Source: Cercis canadensis (taxonomy: Eukaryota > Streptophyta > Magnoliopsida > Fabales > Fabaceae). From it: 64,000 nucleotides of DNA. The notes below the pieces were generated by a model that was not told the DNA's origin, ran no database searches, and saw nothing but the letters and a program-made list of their open reading frames with translations. The stretch covers positions 984,885 to 1,048,884 of the forward strand of contig QAOA01006013.1 of assembly GCA_003255065.1 (NCBI GenBank). The letters run 5' to 3'. The first letter of the stretch is position 1. Every line of letters begins with the position of its first letter. Shown in pieces: positions 20,660 through 33,947 of this stretch. The position numbers were made by a program, and so were the translations under genes.

Positions 20660-23600
20660 TCAGTCCTTTCCGCAGCACCTTCATAACAAAAATACAGACA
20701 AGTATAAGCTGATCAATTTTCAAAATTCACGCATACGGAGCCAAGTGTGCTAAATTCAGCACAATCAGACGAGAAATAGAAGGTATAGAAATGCAACAGA
20801 TTTCACACTCCTTATACGTATTCAAAAACCAAACTCATAATTTAGAAAGAATGCTAAAAGTGCAGTAAGAAATCAAGTTCTGGCAGAATTAGAAACTACT
20901 GCAATTCAACAAAGGAAACGAAATGATTAAATACAGGAAGAGAAGAAGTTCTGGGAATTATTTGCTTAGCGATATACAGCTAGATCATTGACTGCTACTA
21001 GTTGAGTGCAATTATCTTGCATAACAGTCGACCAAGTCCATAAGTAATATTTATCAGGGAGAATATTTCCATTGGAATTTACAAATTCGTAACATAATTT
21101 AATCAGAATTGAAAATATGTTCAAATATATAGAGTAAACAAATAATGATCTATCATTCAGGATTAGACATCGTTGTAACTGATGCAGTAGGATCTACAAT
21201 TTTTCAGCTGACAAATCATTGCAAAAGAAGAAAGGTAGTAAAGAAAAATCAAGAATCTACTACATCAAGCATAGGCAGACTATAAATACTTAAATTGTGT
21301 AATTTACGAACAAGAAACTATTACAAAACCTTATAAATAGTCAGAAAGGAATTTGGTGCCTGAGAATTTGAAGGAAAAAAAAAAANNNNNNNNNNGGGGG
21401 GGGGGGGGGGGGTGGTGTAGTGAGAAAAATTACCGTTTGTATCTCTTGTTGGAACCGCATGGACATGGTGCATTCCTACTAATTTGTCCACTCTTAGCCA
21501 AATTTGACCTAGCAAGATCAAATGGCGTTGAACCCAGCAGCTTTTGCATCTACGGAAAATATAATATAAATATGGTTCGAACTCAGCACTAATTAGCGTT
21601 TACACTACTCAATATTCAACACAGAAAAGCACCGCGAATCTGCTTGCCCCTACACATACTCGTGTATACATATTCAATAAAGAATTAAACCAATGAATCA
21701 GTCAGATTAGCCATATATTTAAATGCATAGCAATTCTTGTGGAAGACCTATACCAATAATAATAACCTAAAACAAAAACACAAGACAGAAGCATCAAAAC
21801 TTAAACTATTTCTTTGTATTTGGGGCATGAGGCTGTACAGTACACTGCCAGTAACAAAAGCCAACATTACGGCACAGTTCTGAAGAAATTGAACAGAAGC
21901 ATCTATACTAACATATATGGAAGATTTCATTTATGGTTTCTTCATGTAACCTAAATAGAAAAAGAAATACTCCACTAGGAAGTAGCTATCCTTTTTTAAG
22001 CAACTTCTCCTTTAAAATAGGAAATTAGGAATGGATAAATTACTTCCTTAAACTTCTTAATATTCTCCATTTTTCTCTCTTGTCTCCATTTTCTTACACA
22101 CTCCAAATTTTAGTCAAACACTAAAACTACTAATAAGGGTTATTAATTCAATAAAATAAAAAAGCAAATTGACACGTACTAACTAATAATATAGAATGCT
22201 TCAAGACCGACACTACACTCAACCAAACATAATACAGTTCCTGTCATCAAGGAAAAGATTGCACCTTCCACCACATGTCCATTACATATAAAGTCTGCTA
22301 AGGCTCCACAATATTGACATTAGGCTACCCCAATCAAGAAGAGTAGCAACCTTTATTAGTACAGAGAATTTATGGACCTCAGCTAAGGCCTGGTACCCAG
22401 CTAGGCTTATGGACCCAAAATGTGCTACTTATACCAAATCCCAAGTGACATGATATAAATGTTTGATGAATCAAGTGATAAAGAGTTAAGCTTTTGATGA
22501 ATCATTAACAGGTACTGTTTTATGACCAATGCTAAAATGTCATCACAGAATGATGAGTTAAGTTCACCAAAGTTGNAGAAGAGTAGCAACCTTTATTCGT
22601 ACAGAGAATTTATGGACCTCAGCTAAGGCCTGGTACCCAGCTAGGCTTATGGACCCAAAATGTGCTACTTATACCAAATCCCAAGTGACATGATATAAAT
22701 GTTTGATGAATCAAGTGATAAAGAGTTAAGCTTTTGATGAATCATTAACAGGTACTGTTTTATGACCAATGCTAAAATGTCATCACAGAATGATGAGTTA
22801 AGTTCACCAAAGTTGTAAGAAAATTAAGCAAACTATGAGAAAATAATACCTCAGCCATACTTTTTGGCATTGGTTTCCCTTCTTCCTTTAACTTCTCTAT
22901 CTTCTTTTGTGCTTCTTTAGCCCAAGTAAATTTTGAAAGTGCATTCTCTACATCGGCAATTGTGCAATTACAATGCTTTGCTGCTTCCTGTTTTTGAACA
23001 GTTGAGAGTCTCTGAAAACCACAAAACATATTAAAATGGGGATATTTCTAGTAAATTATCATTAAAACTACCCAAAAGAATAAAAAAATAAACGACCAAT
23101 CTAGGAAATGATAATTATGCAAATAAATTTTAAACTTCAAACAAAACAGTTTGATAGAACATTATGAATAACATATACATATAAATACATACATCTATTA
23201 TGAGGACCATACCAATAGTGCCAAAACTAGTATTTCATGAGCATTCTAGGATATGCTCTGTAAGGAAGCGCTATTCGCACTCCAATGCTTAACACACTTC
23301 AAATAGCGGTAGATAAGTCTCTGATAATTTGAATTTAATGAGAAGCATGAGGCTTTTCTGGGGTGCTAATATCAGTTGCCAACTTTGTTATTTTATTATA
23401 TATATATATATATAAAGAAAGAGAGAGAGGGCACCGTAATGATTTGTTCGTCAGCTGTCAGCAAGAGAAATAAAATCTAAGAATACTAGCATGGAAAGTA
23501 GCCCAGTAATAATTCAAAAGGAATGGTAACATTACCAAGCACCTAAGGCCAATCATCTGACACGTGAAATCAAAGAGGAAAATTTGAAGATAAAATTCGA

Positions 23601-24175
23601 CCATTTCAATCACCAAGTCCAGGCAAAAGTAGTCAAAGTAACCACGGAATTAATAAGAAAAAGGCATGATTGATAAAAGAAAAGGGGAAAAACCTCTCCA
23701 GTGGGATCCAAGCCTCCCAGATATCGAATTATTGCTTCCTGTTTCTCGAAAGCGTCAAAAAAGGTTGCTTCACTGCTTCGACCAACCATATACTGCTTAA
23801 ACGCCCCCACTCTTCTTGCATTTTTCAATTCATCAGCAAAGCCTGAATGCAGAAAACCAAAGTAAATGAACAGAAACATAAATTTGCTTCAATAATCTAG
23901 GATCATGAATCGTATAAGTAAACACAAGCAAGAGAAACGATTCACATGGGCTGGAACTAATATGGCTAGAGGGTAAAATGGAACTCACGGAGGAGTGTGA
24001 ATGATTCGGAGCTGACTTGGGTATCCTCACCCTCAGTGCTAGTCTTTTTCCCGGTGAAGACCCCCTTAACCGTATCCATCCATGAGCCCTGGAGCTGCGT
24101 TGTGGAGAAGATTGAGCGGTACTGTAAACTCCGGTTTATTGGAAAGATTTTGCTTAAGATGCGAATTGAATGCAT
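20660..24175 (-). CDS. SEC-C motif protein, probable organelle import
   Basis: Five exons on the minus strand: 24175-23989, 23842-23694, 23011-22850, 21549-21434 and 20678-20660. All phases agree and they encode 210 residues. The N-terminus (MHSIRILSKIFPINRSLQYR) is basic and lacks acidic residues, as expected for a mitochondrial presequence. The middle is alpha-helical and charged. The C-terminus carries a SEC-C zinc motif, CPCGSNKRYKRCC, as at the end of bacterial SecA, which binds zinc. The last exon is only 19 bases and supplies the final two cysteines, so it is easily missed. The specific function is unknown to me. Intron 3 contains the N-flanked duplication at 22337-22815 and intron 4 a 10-base gap at 21386-21395. 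Confidence 0.85.
22337..22815. repeat. 239-bp direct copies around an N
   Basis: Bases 22337-22575 and 22577-22815 are the same apart from about one base, with a single N between. They lie within an intron of the SEC-C gene and are most likely an assembly join. Confidence 0.85.
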
Positions 24176-24612
24176 GGTTGATTTGATTGTCCTGGGGCCG
24201 CCTAAGCAATTTCAGAATTTCTCTTTCTCTCTGGGTTTCTCCTTCTCCTTCTCCTTCTCGTTTGAAGTACTTCAAATCAAATGGCCTGCACGTGCGCCTA
24301 CAACATTGTTGCCAGTCGCCACCATTCCCAACTTAGGTTTTGTGTTTAAATCTCAAATTATAATAAAAGTATTAATTTTTTTTAAAACCAAAAGAAAAAA
24401 GAGAATTTTGATGAAAATCATAATACCAAAATTCATTTTTCACTCTAATAATTACTTAATATTTAGACTGAATAAAAGCAGAGATCATTTGTCTTTGAGG
24501 AGAATAGGGTAACAAAAATAACTCTAACATAGCTCGCAATCACAATTAGGTGATAAAATTTTAATTATATTTATATACAAAGTTTTAATAACAAAAAGTT
24601 AACAGAGATAGA

Positions 24613-25898
24613 CTAAGGCTTTATTTGGATAAACAATTTATTTAAGTATTTATATAAAAAAGTCTTATGTGAGTAATTATTATATAATAAGTTCATTTTA
24701 AATTAAACTATTTAGTATTTGAATACATAACTAAAAAAGTACTTTTAAAATTTATAAACTCTTCTTAAAACCATTTGGATAGATGAGTATATAAATACTT
24801 ATAAGTATAAAAATTACTAAAAAAGCATTAAGAAAAATTTATAAATAAAAGTGTTTGGATCAAATTACACTTATCATGACTCTTTAAACAATTTTTAATT
24901 TTAAAATTAAATGCTTAAAATACATAATTTTCCCAACAACAATCCGTCTGACATGCTGTTAAAGCAACATCATTTTCGTTAACATTCTAGTTGCAAGTTG
25001 CAAAGCCATCAAGGATGCTCTTTTTAAAGCTCACACATCAGGTTCCTAAATACAAATGCCCCCATAAATCAAATTGCTTAGCTATAAAATACACTTCTAA
25101 AACTGATTGTTACATAAGTCAGAACCCCAAATCTAATCACAACAAACAGCTTTGCCATCTTCAAAGTAATGTCTTTTTCATGCCCTTGCCATTGACAAAG
25201 GCATGTTTTTGCCATTGTTGAGGAGCTGCCAGAAAGCCAGTCTTTTAAGGACCTTATTCTATCATTCTTCTCAATTAATTGCTTGTCACAAGGAAAAGAA
25301 AATAGACCATCAAACTCCCAAAACATATACTCGAAGTAAGAAAGGTTGATATTCTTGTGAAATTGCAGACTATCTGCACATTACAAAAAAACGGAGGCAT
25401 CCACCAAATTTTATGAAATTTATAGAGCAAGCACCTAATAATACAGCAAATAAATTTGAACTATAAGACCTTGCATTGGAGAAGCTCAAACGGATAGAAG
25501 ATGGCACAAGGAAAGGGGTTGACTCCTCATATGGCAGTGAGACGATGGGATCTTCTTGGGTTCATCAACTGGTAGAGAGAGGCACAAGCTTTAGTTCTTC
25601 TGGGTTCTGATTCGAATGGCAGACAGTGAAATTTTGACATGTCATTTAGGACATTTTTGTCCAAAATTTACATTAAAACAATTCCCGGTCAAGCTGATTT
25701 CGGCTTTCGCAGGAGCTTATTTCAAAAAGCTTCATGAAATAGCTTCTAAAAATAAGCTTAAAACATCTTATTTGGAGTCATAAGCCATTGCCATAAGTCA
25801 ATCCAAACAATTATTATATTACTGTATAAGTACTTAATGGAATAGAGAAGCCCAAATAAGTAGTCATAAGTTGGCTTATCCAAACAGACCCTAAGACG
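24613..25898. mobile_element. Possible TIR element (hAT- or Harbinger-like)
   Basis: The left end reads TAAGGCTTTATTTGGATAA and the right end reads, on the minus strand, TTAGGGTCTGTTTGGATAA, an imperfect inverted match. The internal sequence is AT-rich and rich in TTTGGATNA-type motifs, a composition common in plant MITEs. The length of 1.3 kb is long for a MITE, so it may be two nested elements. No transposase is present. Confidence 0.4.
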
Positions 25899-26260
25899 AA
25901 ATCGGATAATGTGCGTATAGCCAGCCCAGTTGGAACTACTTCCCCTCAAAAGATAAAATACTCTTACGCTCAAATCCCAACTTGAAGTAAAATCTAGCCG
26001 GTGCTTAAAATCCATTTTATACTCCAAAGACAATAATGGATTGGAATCAAAGTGATTAGGTCACAAGTGGTAGTAAGTAGAACAGGACAGAGAACAATAG
26101 AAGATCGAAGTGGGGGGAGAAGCAGAATCAGAATGGTGAAGGATTTTAAGCACAGATAATAGGTAGCCACTGATAACGGGATTGATGAAAATCTCACATT
26201 GGAAGTCCATGCTTTATTTGCATGTTTCAGCTCCAATTCAACAAATAAATACTCAAAAAT

Positions 26261-26261
<1 letters not shown>

Positions 26262-26294
<33 letters not shown>
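26262..26294. repeat. (AT)n microsatellite
   Basis: An uninterrupted AT dinucleotide tract of about 33 bases in intergenic DNA. Confidence 0.9.
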
Positions 26295-26297
<3 letters not shown>

Positions 26298-26715
26298 AAA
26301 TTGTCACACTTTACATTGTATCCTATGTAATAATTCGTAAAAGCAAAACAATCAGTTGTAAAATAGAATGACTGCTAAAATATATCTGTTATATCAAGAT
26401 TACACTAAATAACTAGGGAAAAAAAATAAAATTTCAGGGTAGCCTTTTTACCAGAAGACACCCACAAATAAAGCAGGTCTTCTAGCCTTATGTTGAGTAC
26501 TCAATCACAATCACAGATGATCCTTCCCTGTCTAGAAGTGTACGAAGCAGATTCCAATTTGTGGCACAAACTGATGAACCACTGAGTGGAAACATAGTCA
26601 CCTCTTTTACTCTCCTAACAGAAATATCACTGACTTGTTGAAGAAATGAGTGTCTGAGCACAAGCGCAATTAGCACTGAAGCCATTCGGAGCTACTTCTC
26701 ATGTTTCTGTCTAAA

Positions 26716-28555
26716 TTAAGCCTTGGACCGCCTAAATTCAAACCATATCTCAAAGTGATTAAATAGCAAACTATCATGAGTATGTTTCCCAAGATACTCA
26801 AGCCCCAAACTCATTAGCCTCTTGGTGCATTCCTCTCCTCCTAGCCGCGAACAGAACTTTATATTATGTGATACAAAAATCCGTCCATCATAAGGTTTCA
26901 ATTTGGTGGCTAACCTCTCCAGTCCAATCCAAACGAGCTTATCAGGCATATGAAGAAATACAGCACTAGCATAAATCAAGTCGTACACAACTCCAGAACC
27001 AAATTTGCTGAAATCCATGTCATCCCCCTTAACAATCAAAGGCCGTTTGGCTAAGAGACCATGGGAAGGAAGCTCGTATCTAAATGCAGCCATAAGAGAG
27101 AGCTCATCCCTTTCGAGGCAATGAAAGTGTTCACGATTTAAGTACTGAATGAAATGCAAGCCAACTCGGAGAGTACCACAACCTATCTCTAGGACATGTG
27201 ATTCTGGTCTAAGTTGAGCAGACTGAGCAAGGAATTCAAAAACATCTCTTCCACCTGCCCAAGGTTCACCATAGTTGCTATGGTGCTCTTCAACCAGGAG
27301 CTCCCCAGGGCAAGGTAGCGCTGTGTGGTTATCTGATTCAGGTCCCTCGTAGTGAGATATGCCCTTGAATCTGCCCATAGCAGGAAAACAAAAGATCATA
27401 TCCTAAAAGGCATTCTTTCTCAGACATATTGAAATAAGAAATTTCAAGCATTGCATCAAAAGTTATACATGAACTAAGTAGCTAGAGAGAGAGGACAACA
27501 TCAAGAAAGAACATAAAGAGTTCATTCTTAAAAGTGTTGAACTATGTGCTATGCAATCATTAATTTTTATGACTCCTGAACTTACAATTAGGAACCGAAC
27601 AGATCATTACTGTACCAGGCCAATCGCCAAACAGCATCAGAAAGAGATGCATCACATTAACACTATTGGAGAAATAAAACATTGGTACATGCACAGACAT
27701 CACTGAAGATCCTATTTTTGCTCGTTCTCTTGCATCTTCTCTCACTTTTTACAGTCTCATGCCATTTTCCAGCTTCCCCGTCAACCATTTTTCCGACATT
27801 GGTTAACGTACCGAGTCCAATTCGTTTGAACCATTTTCTGTTGATAATGACTTAGAGGGCGTCTGCACGGCCACCTAAGCTTACAATAAGTTAAACCAGA
27901 ACAGGGCTATTCCTGTTAGATCATAATGACCAACCAATTTTTAGTTTGATCCCGTTGTCATGAAAATTTGCCATTTTTTTAAAAAAAAATCTTTCTGATG
28001 GTTTATCAGGCTGCTTATAGTCTGCCCGCACTTTCTACCTTTAGTCTCAAGAAAATAAAACTTCTATGCATACTTTAACAGTTATAGAACCAAGAAACTA
28101 AAAATTGAAAATCCCAAAAGATAGAAGTTATATTGAAACAATCACGCAAGCGACAATTCATATATACATACAAACGTGGACATTGCATATTGAGAGAAAG
28201 GGTCTTACAGTCTAAGATCCTCAAGTTGCTGAACCCTAGTGCGAGGGTTAATACCCTTGCGGAGCACATTGTCATGCATATGAAGCCCATTCACTCGGAT
28301 CTGATCCTTCACCCACTTCACGTCCTCTTTCGTTGTCGACAAGGGGATAAAATTGCCATTGTCCGGGAAAGAGATACCACTACCGACACTGTTACCCCTG
28401 TAAGCTGGGGTATTAGAAGCTGAAGGGCAAGAGCAAGAAGAGAGAGAGGACAACAGGAAGAAAAGAAAAACGGTGGCCACTAAAGCAGAGAGAACCAGAA
28501 CTGGCACTGTTACTACTATGCCCTTCGACATCGCCGGTGACGCAGAGAGCGCCAT
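26716..28555 (-). CDS. Membrane-anchored SAM-dependent methyltransferase
   Basis: Two exons on the minus strand, 28555-28209 and 27370-26716, encode 333 residues. A hydrophobic segment at about residues 13-38 follows a short N-terminus and predicts a signal anchor with the catalytic part beyond it. The class I methyltransferase domain starts near residue 150; the SAM-binding motif I is VLEIGCGTLRVG (175 onward), with an acidic D at the end of the next strand region (LERDE) and the YDLIYASAVFLHMP segment later. The substrate is unknown. I took the ATG at 28555 because a run of small residues and a lysine precede the membrane segment; an in-frame ATG at 28603 is also possible. Confidence 0.8.
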
Positions 28556-29474
28556 CTGCGACCACAGCTCTCTTGTTCCAGCGTGAGAGTCTAACAGGCA
28601 CACACTAGATCAAATCAAATTAATGCTGGTGAGTGGCGACGGTAAGAGCTCACTAGATCAGTTTCGGTCAACGACAGCGTTTCGTAGTTGGTACTTACTT
28701 ATTTTATTGGACATGTCTTTTCGGTGCAATTAGAAATCTATCTAATGAGAATGTCGTCGTTTGCAACGGCGCATATGGGGGTATTCATATGTGCCTAGAA
28801 GACCTTGGCCTTGTGTTTGCGGATTTATTTTTAAGCTTCTATGGTGTCAATTTATCCTTGAAATTGTTTGTTTAAATTTTGCTCACTGACAAGGAAAAAG
28901 ACAAAAAAGTTAATTACTCTGTTGTAATTATTAGTACATAATAAATACTGTCAATCTTTTAATGGATGAGTGAAATATCAATGGTACCTCCAAAGGCACT
29001 TGGTTGGTAGGGTCTTGCAACTTTGCCTTTGTGATAAATTACTTCTTTAACATATGAAGGTGCAACATAATGCTTCTTACCCTCAATGTTCAGGTTGCCA
29101 CATTTAAGTTCTGTAAGAGATAATAATTAAGTTTGTAAAAGTCAAGGCTAAATAGTAATTACTGGCTGCTTTTATACAGCGCAATGACAAACTATAGCAA
29201 AAGTTACTGGTTCCAAATGGATTACAAAATCATATTAGCAAATGATTATTAGGACCCAACAAGCTCAAATACATAAAAAGGATAATGTAATAAAATTAAC
29301 AGATCCCAGTGGACCCAATTACTTGCAACAAACCCCAAGGAAACTCACCTATTAACACAAGACATCAACACTCGGCGTAAGGTGTTAAAGACAAAATATA
29401 AAATCAAGAAGAGTTAAGCATGCAACCAGTAACCAGTTCACAACACATCTGAAATGAAGATGCTTTTTTCCCCC
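28556..29474. other. Intergenic, no gene seen
   Basis: Should hold the methyltransferase promoter and the 3' UTR of the kinesin gene, both on the minus strand. No distinct element recognised. Confidence 0.45.
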
Positions 29475-32452
29475 TTAGACTAGATCAGACATTCTTCTTC
29501 TATGACGACATAGTTTAACTCTCAAGTTTGGATCCGATGAAGTGACCACCTTGCTTCGAGGATTGGTGGTTTTCGAATCCGAGTCAATGCATTTAGGACT
29601 CTCTGTGATAACTGTATTTGTTTCAGCATATCGAGTTTTTCTGTTTGAGCTTATCAGTATTGCTTTAAAGGGAGGATCTAAACAACTAAATGATTGAGAA
29701 GCTGAAAATTGGATAGAACTTCTTGTGATCACTGATCTTAAACTTTTTGCTCTACCAACAATTGCTCTTTCGGCAGCACCTTGCCTCTGACGACTAGCAA
29801 CAGTGGAAGTCATGAATCGAGGCACAGAATTGGAGGAATTTCTCTTTATAGACGACTTCTTAGATGCTTTAGGGGTTTCAATGACTTCTTTAACATCATT
29901 TTTGGGACTTGAAGGGGTCCTATCATCATCATTTTCCAGAAGACTATATGTCGTTGAGAACAGCCTTTTATTCTCACTTAACTTGAACTCAACCTTCTGG
30001 ATTTGATCCCTTAGTTTCTGATGTTCTTTTTCAGCTTCCCTTATGTCTTCCTCAAGCTCCATGACCATGTTCTCCCTTTGCTTCTTCAATTCCTACAGAG
30101 CATCCATGCCCACTTAATTAGCGACCTTCAATTAGTTTATGCTAACTAAGGAACTTGCTATAGGACAAAGTTGAGTCAGTTTACCATTGGGACTTCTTTA
30201 TTGGACTCTATCGCTCTCGCTCTCTTTGCAAAGCTCAAAGAACAAATAGTCTCGCAGACATCTTCTTCAGAAGGGCTTATGTGCACAAGCATCAAGACCT
30301 TCGAACCATCACCTAGAGTATTTGATTATAAAGATTAGGCATTTCTGTGTGAATATTTAAGAAGTCCGTCTACACAGACTAAGAGAGTCTTCCAAATTCT
30401 ATGATTTTCTACCAGAACCGAAGGGTCTTCCTTATACTATGCGTTGCGTGCAAAAGTTGGTAATTTATACAATAAAGAAGAATGAAGAATGCAGTATAAT
30501 ACCGAGAGAATCTTTGAGTATTTGAGTCAGCTTGCTATTTCTGCAACCAAAGAAACAGTACAAAGATCAGCTACATGAAGCTTCGATTGTCAGGAAAGCA
30601 ACAAAAAACAGCTATGGCCCATGTCTATAGTAACTAGTTATTGGCTTTTTCAGGCACAATTACACATCCAAAAGGTACAAGGAGATAATTAAACTTCAAA
30701 ATAAAAACCAGCAGACTACAGAGTACTTGCCTGTAAGGCACATGACCCCTCTTCTTCCTCAAAGCTGCAATTACATCAGCTAAAGCTGAAAGAGAAAGAT
30801 TAATGGCTCGACCCTCATCAAGGGTTAGCCCAGTGGCTCCAGTTTTCAGTAACCGCTCACTGCCTCCAAGATCAACCATCCACAACTTACTGATTTCCCT
30901 TTTGGCTTCCAAAGCATCCCCACGTCGAAAAATGGTGATCCTCGTCAAGCTAGATATATGAAGCTAAACAGATGACGTAATTATCAAGCTAAGAAACCCA
31001 CGGAAAGAGTTGGAAGTATCTAATTAGACCTATAGCTTACCAGTGTGACCGGCTTGATGCCTCATTCACATTAGTCCATGAAGTAGATCTGACCCGCCTT
31101 CCCTTGTTGTACCACCATCTGGCTTTAGCATAATGCGAAATTTGCACTTCTGAGAGACCCTCAATTTCAACCATTCCCTTTGGATCAGTTTGAATGTTGA
31201 GATTGCTGTAAAAAAGGGTTAGCAGCCCCAAGCATCAGATGAATGACTATATGTAACTCATCTTAGTTCTAAAATAAAACAAAAAAATTCGAGTTAAGAA
31301 GGTTACCATTTTGTCATAGATTCATATGTTCTGATAGATGATCTTGGTGCCAGCAGATCTCTGAGATTGCCCATGTAAACTTCCAACATGCTCATTGAAA
31401 ACGTAAAAGAAGACGAATTGTCAAGAGAGGCTAGACGGAAGAGTTCTTCAAGCGCACGAGGAATGATTCCTGGCTGCTCGTTTGTGCCATCCTATAGAAT
31501 TATCTCATGCCACCATTTCTTAGTGATGCAACATAATGGGTATTCAGCATATGAACGCAATAATATTATAACACGGTATTTTGACTCACCATTGTGAATG
31601 TCTTGCCTGTGCCTGTTTGACCATAAGCTAAAACACACACATTGTGTCCATCAATTGCAGATCTGAGAATTGGTTCAACCTCAACAAAAACACTTTCTGC
31701 AGAGGTTCAAACAAGATATGCTCCATTAGAAAAGTTTGGAACTAAGAAGAATAATCCCAGTTAGGAAACGCAACAAAATTTAATACTAGCCTTCGCTTGC
31801 TTCTTGAGGGAAAATCTTATCAAATTCAAAATCTTTCCTTCTTCCTCCCAACTTAACCATAATTCTCTCTGATCCAGTTGAAATGGGTTCAGAGATTCTC
31901 CTCTTCTCTGCGAGAAGGTAGGGCCGAACTCTACAAAATACTCGAATGTTGCCTGGATAGCAAATTCAATTGTTTAACACTCAAAGTAATAGTAAAAGAA
32001 ATATGATTGGACATAAACCGTAAATGCTCACTACCTTTGATGTCCAATAGCTTACGCAATGCTTCTCTTCGCCTTTCATCCAATATCCTCTGCTTGAGCC
32101 TCAGCTGCTCAATTTCTCCTACAGAATCAATTCAATTCAAAAGACTCGTATCATTACAACCAGCATCTTCTCCCTGTCCCAGATTTAAATTTCTAAGAAA
32201 ATAAAACTATGTTAAATTTATACTTTCTAAATTCGATGTCAACTGCTCAAGCTCGTTCTTTTCGTGTTCCGGAATGACACCGACATCAGTGTAAATGGTG
32301 GAAACCGGTGGCGAATCTGGGAACTCAGCGGCTGGTGGGAGCCCATCAACATCAAGAGAGTCTGGGTTTGAATTCAACGGGGATGATCTTAAAACATCAC
32401 TAGCATTTTCTGAAGTTAAAAGAATCTGCTCTTCTCCGTTGGAAATGAACAT
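29475..32452 (-). CDS. KIN-14 family kinesin (minus-end motor)
   Basis: Ten exons on the minus strand: 32452-32224, 32118-32035, 31952-31791, 31696-31590, 31491-31307, 31205-31041, 30949-30731, 30540-30503, 30312-30185 and 30092-29475. Phases agree throughout, giving 644 residues. The neck and start of the motor read [16 protein letters not shown], characteristic of the C-kinesin/KIN-14 class, which moves to microtubule minus ends. Further motor motifs are P-loop GQTGTGKT (about 183-190), switch I NEASSRSH and switch II VDLGGSE (commonly DLAGSE). A coiled coil follows the motor and a basic, serine-rich C-terminus ends the protein; the N-terminal extension is short (about 75 residues). Introns 3 and 7 use GC donors, and exon 8 is only 38 bases. 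The subfamily member cannot be fixed. Confidence 0.88.
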
Positions 32453-33947
32453 TTTCCGGACAAAGCTGAATCACAGACCACTTGCTTGTACAAAATGGGT
32501 ATCTGGAATGGAAAGGAGATAACACTATACTACCCCCCTAATGCTTGCCATTCCCCAAACACCCAGAGCAGAAAATTAAATAGTAAATTTGATCTCTTTA
32601 CCCAAAACCTAGAAAATCTTCTACCAGTAATCAAATAAGCCCTTTAAATGAGAAGTAATCGAAGCGATCACTCCGACTACAGAGAGATCTGTAATTTCCT
32701 ATCAACCAAGTCTACACAAAATCTTACAGGAAAAACCCCGACATAAAGCAAGCTCACTCCATTAAAAAAGTACCAGAACTTTTAAAACCTATAAAATTAT
32801 AAATTGAAAATTGAAGCCCCCGGAGGTGATGCAAAACAGCTACAAGCACAAGAACAGAGCACAAGTTTACCAGCCCCAGAAAAATGGGAAAAAAGGAAAG
32901 AAATCTGGCACGTCCAAGCGCTATGATGAAGCTATAATGGAGAAACATGAGCCATGATTCATGTATCCCAAAAACAAAGACAAAAAAAAAATGGGGAATC
33001 GTGCCAAGAACTTGCAGCGGTCAAAACCAAGCACAGCTTTTCAAAACCCCTTGAAATTTTACGAAACACGGAAGAACATAAAGCCTACGAGTTACTTTCA
33101 ATGATTAAACACTCTCAATCACCCTGATTAGGATGTAAAACTTCTCGGTACATCTTTTCGTTGGTCCAGATCTTCAACTGAACTGTGAAGTTGTCTTTGA
33201 GGCAGAGCAGCGTGAGGAGCGGAGGGGCAAAGTTGAAATTAAAGTGTAGAAGATGTTCGTTTTGGTTACATTCATCAGTGTCAGTGCTTTCGAGTATACT
33301 TGACTAGACGTAAGTGGATCGTGGCTCTGGTTTTCTTTTTCATTTACTTTTTTTTTATTATGTCAATGCAGATGCTACCACGTCATACAAATTAGATCCA
33401 TGTGTGTACGTGACAATCCGTCATTGGATGAGCCTGGACCTGAAGAAGTGCAGTCATTTTTTTTTTTTCTCCTATTGTTATCGNTTTTTTTTCCCTATTG
33501 TTATCGTGTTACTTATTTATTTATTTATTTTTTGGCCAAGTTCTTGTGTGTATTGATAACAAGATGATGACCATCTAACTGACGACTTGCCGTTAACGGT
33601 GAAGTAACAATAATGGCGGGCTGAGTCTGTCTTTGTGCCGTTGGAATTTAAAATTCAAGGTCCGTAGTAAAATCCGCTTGCTTGCTCACTGGCTATTGCT
33701 GCAGCCTGCGGGTGCTCACCTTGCTCTTCTACAGAGATGACCATCAACGTAAATGGAAGAAGCCCAAAAGTAGATCCACATGAATGGAAAGCTTTAATTC
33801 CTTTGAACAATATTTATTTTAGACGAAAGTATAAGAAGTTTATTGTTTACATACCAAATTTATCAACCAAAAATTGGAGAAAGAAATAATGAACATATAT
33901 AATTTTCCTTGAAAAAGTTTGGAGTTTTTTTTTTAATTTATTTCAAG
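32453..33947. other. Kinesin upstream region and intergenic DNA
   Basis: Contains the 5' leader and promoter of the kinesin gene. A single N at 33484 lies between two copies of a short text (TTTTTTTT...CCTATTGTTATCG). No gene found. Confidence 0.45.

Larger units (their letters stand above)
24176..26715. other. Intergenic with a MITE-like element
   Basis: No protein gene is supported apart from a 65-codon unrecognised frame on the minus strand at 26488-26685, directly downstream of the methyltransferase, which is more likely 3' UTR. The interval contains a TIR-bounded element (24613-25898) and an AT microsatellite (about 26262-26294). Confidence 0.45.

Noticed and set aside
21321-21592. Poly-A / N / poly-G junction with open frames on both strands
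   Set aside because: Frames cross a 10-base gap and homopolymers. The real coding part here is only the SEC-C exon at 21434-21549.
26488-26685. 65-codon minus-strand frame after the methyltransferase stop
   Set aside because: Most likely 3' UTR of the methyltransferase gene; no family recognised.
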